Of a DNA stretch of 64,000 nt, positions 58,778 to 64,000 are shown one piece after another (positions within the stretch are counted from its first letter, which is position 1; every line of letters starts with the position of its first letter). This DNA is from Nitratireductor luteus. GTDB taxonomy: Bacteria > Pseudomonadota > Alphaproteobacteria > Rhizobiales > Rhizobiaceae. The stretch spans positions 248,001 to 312,000 of the forward strand of contig NZ_JAOANW010000002.1 in assembly GCF_026162365.1 (NCBI RefSeq), given 5' to 3'. The position numbers were made by a program, and so were the translations under genes. A model generated the notes under the pieces. The model saw only the letters and a program-made list of their open reading frames with translations. It was not told the DNA's origin and did no database searches.

Positions 58778-60556
58778 CTATTCGTCCGCAGGCAGGGCTA
58801 TGACGAAGCGCGCGCCGCGGATATCGCCGGGCTTGGCGCCGGCGATGTTTTCAGCCGTCAGCGTGCCGCCATGGGCTTCGATGATCTGTCGGCTGATCGA
58901 AAGGCCGAGACCGGAGTTCTGGCCGAAGGCCTCGCCGGAGGGGCGGTCCGTATAGAAGCGCTCGAACACGCGCTCGATATCGTCGGCGCGGATGCCTGGC
59001 CCATTGTCTTCCACCGTCAGGACAATGCGCTTGGCCGAGCGCCCCATGCGCAAGTTAATACGGCCGCCATCGTCGGGTACGAAGGAACGGGCGTTTTCGA
59101 TGAGGTTGGTGATGACCTGGCTTAGCCGCAAGTCGTGGCCGGCAACGAAGTAATTCTTGTTCTGCTCCTTCTCGGCGACCGTGAAGGTGATATCGACCTT
59201 CTTCTTGTTGCGTCCCACATCGCGGGCCGCTCCCACCAGGTCCGAGACGAATTGCCGGAAATCGATACGCTCGGCATCCTCGCGTACCATTTCGGCATCG
59301 AGGCGGGACGCGTCGGAAATATCCGAAATCAGCCGATCGAGCCGGCGAACGTCGTGCTGGATGATTTCCATGAGCCGATCTCGTGAGCGCTGGTCCTTGG
59401 CCAGCGGCAAGGTTTCGACCGCGCTGCCAAGCGAAGTCAGCGGGTTCTTGAGTTCATGGGCCACGTCGGCGGCAAAACTTTCGATGGCATCGATACGCGC
59501 ATAGAGCGCCTTGGTCATATCGCGAAGCGCGATCGAAAGATTGCCGATCTCATCCTGCCTGTGGGAAAAATCGGGAATCTCCTCGCGGCTTCTCACGCCC
59601 CGCCGCACCCTTATGGCTGCTGCCGAAAGCCTCCGCAACGGGTTGGCGATCGTCGATGCCAGAAGAAGCGACAGCACTGCCGTCACGAAGGCTGCAACGC
59701 CGAAGACGCCGAGTATGGCATTGCGCTGCTCGGCGTTGATCTCGTCTATGTCGCCTTCGCGGGTCAACTGCAAGGCGCCCAAAACCGCGCGAAACCGCTG
59801 AATCGGGACGGCGACCGAGATGATATACTTCCCTTCGGCGGTCTGGCGCACCTTATAGCTGGGCTTGCCCGTGGTAAGCGCGCTCACCACCTCCTCATAG
59901 ATGACGCCGCTGCCGCCCGGCACTTCCTCGTACCGCGGAAGATTGTCGCGAGCGAAGAATGCCGCGACGCGCTTGTAGATCCGCCACAGCGGATTCTCTC
60001 TCTCCTCCTCCAGCGGCGGCAGATCGTATCGGAGCACCTGCCCGCTGGCATAGAGGGGTTTGGAATCTAGAATATGGTCGCCCTGCGGGCCATAGACACG
60101 AGCCCTGGTGCGGGGATTGGAGATCAGCCGCCGCAACAGGGGTGCCACCGTCTCGGGATTGATGGGAAAGTCGAGATTGTCGAGATGGTCGACGCCCGGC
60201 TGCATGCTTTCGCCGGCTTGCAGCTCGAGCAGTTTTTCCGGTGTCAGCTTGAGCGTGTCCATCTCCACCGTCGCCGATGCCGCAATGGCGCCGGCAACGA
60301 TCTCACCCTGCGTCGTAAGGCTGTCGATATGCGCCTCGATGAGGCCGTCGCTGTTCTGGTTGATGTAGAGGACACCGACGACCAGAACACCGATGGCGGC
60401 AAAGTTGAGGATGAGAATGCGGCGCGTGAGACTTGAAAACAGATAGTGCCCCAGCATCCGGCGAAGCAGGACCGCAACCCACCCAAGGTATCTGGTACCT
60501 GACCGGCCGGACTTGCCCTGAGCCCGGGTCTTCCTGTTTTCCGTGTCTGCCACCAT
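58778..60556 (-). CDS. chvG: Sensor histidine kinase ChvG (ExoS-type)
   Basis: 592 residues. Two membrane helices (about 46-67 and 281-303) enclose a large periplasmic sensor domain; HAMP (about 300-355); DHp with phospho-acceptor His367 in DVAHELKNPLTSLGSAVE; ATPase boxes NLIENARSF, DNGPGI and GLGLSI. Together with ChvI it senses acid or envelope stress; in Brucella it is BvrS and in Sinorhizobium ExoS. Activity in rhizobia is controlled by periplasmic ExoR, which is not encoded here. A 123-bp gap separates it from chvI. Confidence 0.96.
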   Translation of the reverse strand: MVADTENRKTRAQGKSGRSGTRYLGWVAVLLRRMLGHYLFSSLTRRILILNFAAIGVLVVGVLYINQNSDGLIEAHIDSLTTQGEIVAGAIAASATVEMDTLKLTPEKLLELQAGESMQPGVDHLDNLDFPINPETVAPLLRRLISNPRTRARVYGPQGDHILDSKPLYASGQVLRYDLPPLEEERENPLWRIYKRVAAFFARDNLPRYEEVPGGSGVIYEEVVSALTTGKPSYKVRQTAEGKYIISVAVPIQRFRAVLGALQLTREGDIDEINAEQRNAILGVFGVAAFVTAVLSLLLASTIANPLRRLSAAAIRVRRGVRSREEIPDFSHRQDEIGNLSIALRDMTKALYARIDAIESFAADVAHELKNPLTSLGSAVETLPLAKDQRSRDRLMEIIQHDVRRLDRLISDISDASRLDAEMVREDAERIDFRQFVSDLVGAARDVGRNKKKVDITFTVAEKEQNKNYFVAGHDLRLSQVITNLIENARSFVPDDGGRINLRMGRSAKRIVLTVEDNGPGIRADDIERVFERFYTDRPSGEAFGQNSGLGLSISRQIIEAHGGTLTAENIAGAKPGDIRGARFVIALPADE

Positions 60557-60679
60557 ACTCTTTCAGTCGCTTCAGCCGCCACCTTGCGTCGTACATGCAT
60601 CCCGCGGTGCACGGCAACGCTCTAATATACTAGACCAGCCCGTCGCGCTTGCCGAACTTCAATCCAGAGTGGGAAGCGA

Positions 60680-61381
60680 TCAGGCCTCGCGGAACCGATA
60701 TCCGACGCCGTAGAGCGTTTCGATCATGTCGAATTCAACGTCAACCGATTTGAACTTCTTGCGCAGCCTCTTGATATGACTGTCGATGGTGCGGTCGTCC
60801 ACATAGACCTGCTCGTCATAGGCCGAATCCATGAGCGAATCCCGGCTCTTGACCACGCCGGGACGCTGCGCGAGCGAATGCAGGATCAGGAACTCGGTCA
60901 CCGTCAGCGTGACGGCTTCGCCCTTCCAGGTACAGGTGTGCCGCTCCTGGTCCATGACAAGGTGGCCCCGCTCCAGCGAGCGCGACTGTTTCTCGCCCGA
61001 TTTGGCCATCCCCTCGCGGGCACTGCCCCGGCGCAGCACCGCCCGGACCCGCTCGACGAGAAGCCGCTGCGAAAAGGGTTTGCGCACGAAATCGTCCGCG
61101 CCCATTTTCAGTCCGAAGAGCTCGTCGATCTCGTCATCCTTCGATGTCAGGAAGATCACTGGAATGTCGCTCTTCTGGCGCAGCCGGCGCAGGAGCTCCA
61201 TCCCGTCCATGCGCGGCATCTTGATATCCAAGATGGCCAGATTGGGCGGGCGGGCGGTCAACCCTTCCAGCGCCGATGCGCCATCCGTATAGGTCTCGAC
61301 GCGATAGCCCTCGGATTCCAGCGCGATCGAAACCGACGTCAGAATATTGCGATCATCGTCGACTAGCGCGATCGTTGCCAT
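60680..61381 (-). CDS. chvI: Response regulator ChvI (OmpR family)
   Basis: 233 residues from ATG 61381 ([12 protein letters not shown]), the canonical start of ChvI; in-frame ATGs further up (61399) are possible. Receiver domain with phospho-acceptor Asp52 in [13 protein letters not shown] and switch lysine around FVRKPF; OmpR-type winged helix ending in [16 protein letters not shown]. It binds DNA to control envelope, exopolysaccharide and acid-response genes. Divergent from pckA. Confidence 0.96.
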   Translation of the reverse strand: MATIALVDDDRNILTSVSIALESEGYRVETYTDGASALEGLTARPPNLAILDIKMPRMDGMELLRRLRQKSDIPVIFLTSKDDEIDELFGLKMGADDFVRKPFSQRLLVERVRAVLRRGSAREGMAKSGEKQSRSLERGHLVMDQERHTCTWKGEAVTLTVTEFLILHSLAQRPGVVKSRDSLMDSAYDEQVYVDDRTIDSHIKRLRKKFKSVDVEFDMIETLYGVGYRFREA

Positions 61382-61711
61382 CTCTAGCGGCTCCCTCATG
61401 TGCAGTGTCCCTTCTGCTGCGTTGGGCGCAGTTGCAGGACAAATTAGGTACAAAATGTGGCACATTCACCGGCCAAAGTCACTTCGCCGCACCCGGGCGG
61501 CGCCTGTGACGGAATTGACCACGGCAATTGGGTGCGCGCCCACGGAATTTCAGCGGAATAAAACCGATTAAACTCGGAATTTAAATATTTAAATCGATTA
61601 ATGATTTGAAATCACTTGGCTTTTCTGTTTCAGACATCGCCTGCCTGCCGATAGGGGTTGCTGCCCTGTTGCTGGCTGGCACAAGAAGCAACAGGAACCA
61701 GGTGCGCCCCG
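61382..61711. promoter_or_regulatory. chvI-pckA divergent regulatory region with two CG-centred near-palindromes
   Basis: About 330 bp without a gene. It has TAAAACCGATTAAA (61559-61572) and TTTAAATCGATTAA (61588-61601), with centres 30 bp apart, plus the perfect palindrome ATTTAAATATTTAAAT (61579-61594). The near-palindromes look like LacI-family operators (central CG, A/T flanks). The region around them is strongly AT-rich. A regulator such as PckR of Sinorhizobium would fit, but that is inference. Confidence 0.55.
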
Positions 61712-63322
<1,611 letters not shown>

Positions 63323-63438
63323 GCCAGTCGACAGGCCAACCGAACAGGGGTTGCCCGCGCCGGCGGCTTTGATACATGTTAATGGCCCCGTCCAACCGGG
63401 CCATTTTCGTTTGGCAACAGGAAGCCAGGCCGACACGC

Positions 63439-63873
63439 ATGCCCGAACCAGCTCTCATCATCCGGCCTGGCATCTTCGTCGACGAAGATGAGTTGGACGA
63501 ACAGTTCATCCGGTCTTCCGGCCCCGGCGGCCAGAACGTCAACAAGGTGGCGACGGCGGTTCAATTGCGGTTCGACGCTGCCAATGCCCGCAACCTGCCC
63601 GAGCGTATCAGGCAGCGGGCGCTACAACTTGCCGGCAGCCGGGCGACCAAGGACGGCGAGATACTGATTGAGGCAGGGCGCTACCGGACACAGGAGTTGA
63701 ACCGGGCCGATGCGCGCGACCGTCTCATGGAGCTGCTCAAGCGCGCCGCCGAGCCGCCGCCCAAACCACGCAAGAAGACCAAGCCCTCCCGCGGGGCGGT
63801 CGAGCGCCGCCTCAAGGCCAAGGCCGGCCGCTCACAGGTGAAAAAGATGCGGGGCCGGATAAAGCCTGAATGA
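63439..63873 (+). CDS. arfB: Alternative ribosome-rescue factor ArfB (YaeJ/ICT1 family)
   Basis: 144 residues from ATG 63439. GGQ motif within RSSGPGGQNVNKVAT, the peptidyl-tRNA hydrolysis centre of class I release factors, without any codon-recognition domain. The C-terminal tail is very basic (RKKTKPSRG..., KAKAGRSQVKKMRGRIK), needed to enter the empty mRNA channel of stalled ribosomes. It stands alone about 115 bp after pckA. Confidence 0.95.
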   Translation: MPEPALIIRPGIFVDEDELDEQFIRSSGPGGQNVNKVATAVQLRFDAANARNLPERIRQRALQLAGSRATKDGEILIEAGRYRTQELNRADARDRLMELLKRAAEPPPKPRKKTKPSRGAVERRLKAKAGRSQVKKMRGRIKPE

Positions 63874-63972
63874 TCGGCCTGCCACATGCCCGATCCGAAG
63901 GACCGTTTTCCGGTTGAAATATTTTGGCGTTACACGTCAAATGGCGTGCAGTTCAAACGGGAGCATATTGCA

Positions 63973-64000
63973 ATGGGCATTTTTGATTTTGTGAAGTCGG
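63973..64000 (+). CDS. Start of a probable LysM/BON-domain protein (3' truncated)
   Basis: Only nine residues (MGIFDFVKS) are inside the window before the right edge. A GGGAGC site sits about 16 nt upstream. This N-terminus is the one used by Kbp/YgaU-type small BON-LysM proteins (in E. coli MGLFNFVKD), so that is the likely identity. Eight downstream residues would be needed to be sure. Confidence 0.45.

Overview
The window is a 64 kb piece of alphaproteobacterial chromosome with high GC content and almost no space between genes. Gene order and protein types point to Hyphomicrobiales (Rhizobiales), most likely a Phyllobacteriaceae relative such as Mesorhizobium, Chelativorans or Nitratireductor. 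The main clues are rpsT-dnaA-dnaN-recF, pmtA-dnaJ-dnaK, infC-rpmI-rplT-pheS-pheT, trpF-trpB-trpA-accD-folC, and chvI-chvG-hprK-EIIA-HPr-ahcY-divL-(tsaE/amgK)-murU-addB-addA-trxA. I see no rRNA, tRNA, CRISPR array, phage or insertion sequence. This is core genome, so most findings concern unusual versions of housekeeping genes, regulatory structures and small dispersed repeats. I did not find a convincing wholly new multi-gene system.

Layout. 1-4.1 kb: the end of a lytic transglycosylase gene, a Kazal-like lipoprotein, and a partial set of Tad/Flp pilus genes (prepilin peptidase, Flp pilin, a stand-alone CpaC-N-like protein, two TadE-like pseudopilins). 4.2-7.6 kb: deoB-mutM, an enoyl-CoA hydratase and rpsT. 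7.6-13.3 kb: a long DnaA-box-bearing intergenic region, then dnaA, dnaN, recF and a MoeB-like enzyme. 13.3-17.6 kb: a sugar-acid type lactonase/dehydrogenase pair, a GGDEF-EAL protein and gshB. 17.8-30 kb: comM, a periplasmic BTLCP protease, PHB depolymerase, pyrF, an FMN reductase, pmtA, dnaJ, dnaK, a MocA-type oxidoreductase, YceI and cytochrome b561. 30-36 kb: pheT, pheS, a kinase-like gene, rplT, rpmI and infC (ATT start). 36-43.6 kb: a hydrolase, DUF2852, a YgjP-like metalloprotease, then trpF, trpB (TTG start), trpA, accD and folC. 43.6-57.1 kb, minus strand: trxA, addA, addB, murU, tsaE-amgK fusion, divL and ahcY. 57.3-61.4 kb: HPr, EIIA, HprK, ChvG and ChvI. 61.7-64 kb: pckA, arfB and the start of a probable LysM/BON protein.

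How the genes work together. Three themes stand out. (1) Envelope sensing and carbon/nitrogen signalling: ChvG-ChvI is encoded with HprK, EIIA and HPr, divergent from pckA, whose upstream region carries two CG-centred near-palindromes 30 bp apart. (2) Cell-wall recycling: the kinase half of the TsaE fusion and the adjacent nucleotidyltransferase look like the AmgK-MurU salvage pair, placed between the cell-cycle pseudokinase DivL and the AddAB recombination nuclease. (3) Replication and protein synthesis: dnaA-dnaN-recF and the infC and pheST clusters.

Intergenic DNA carries five copies of a two-palindrome repeat resembling RIME/Bru-RS elements, a 28-bp-arm hairpin built of GGG-N-TA-like units before trpF, a hairpin that covers the deoB ribosome binding site, and many clear intrinsic terminators. 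All functional calls come from reading motifs and gene order by eye; no searches were run.
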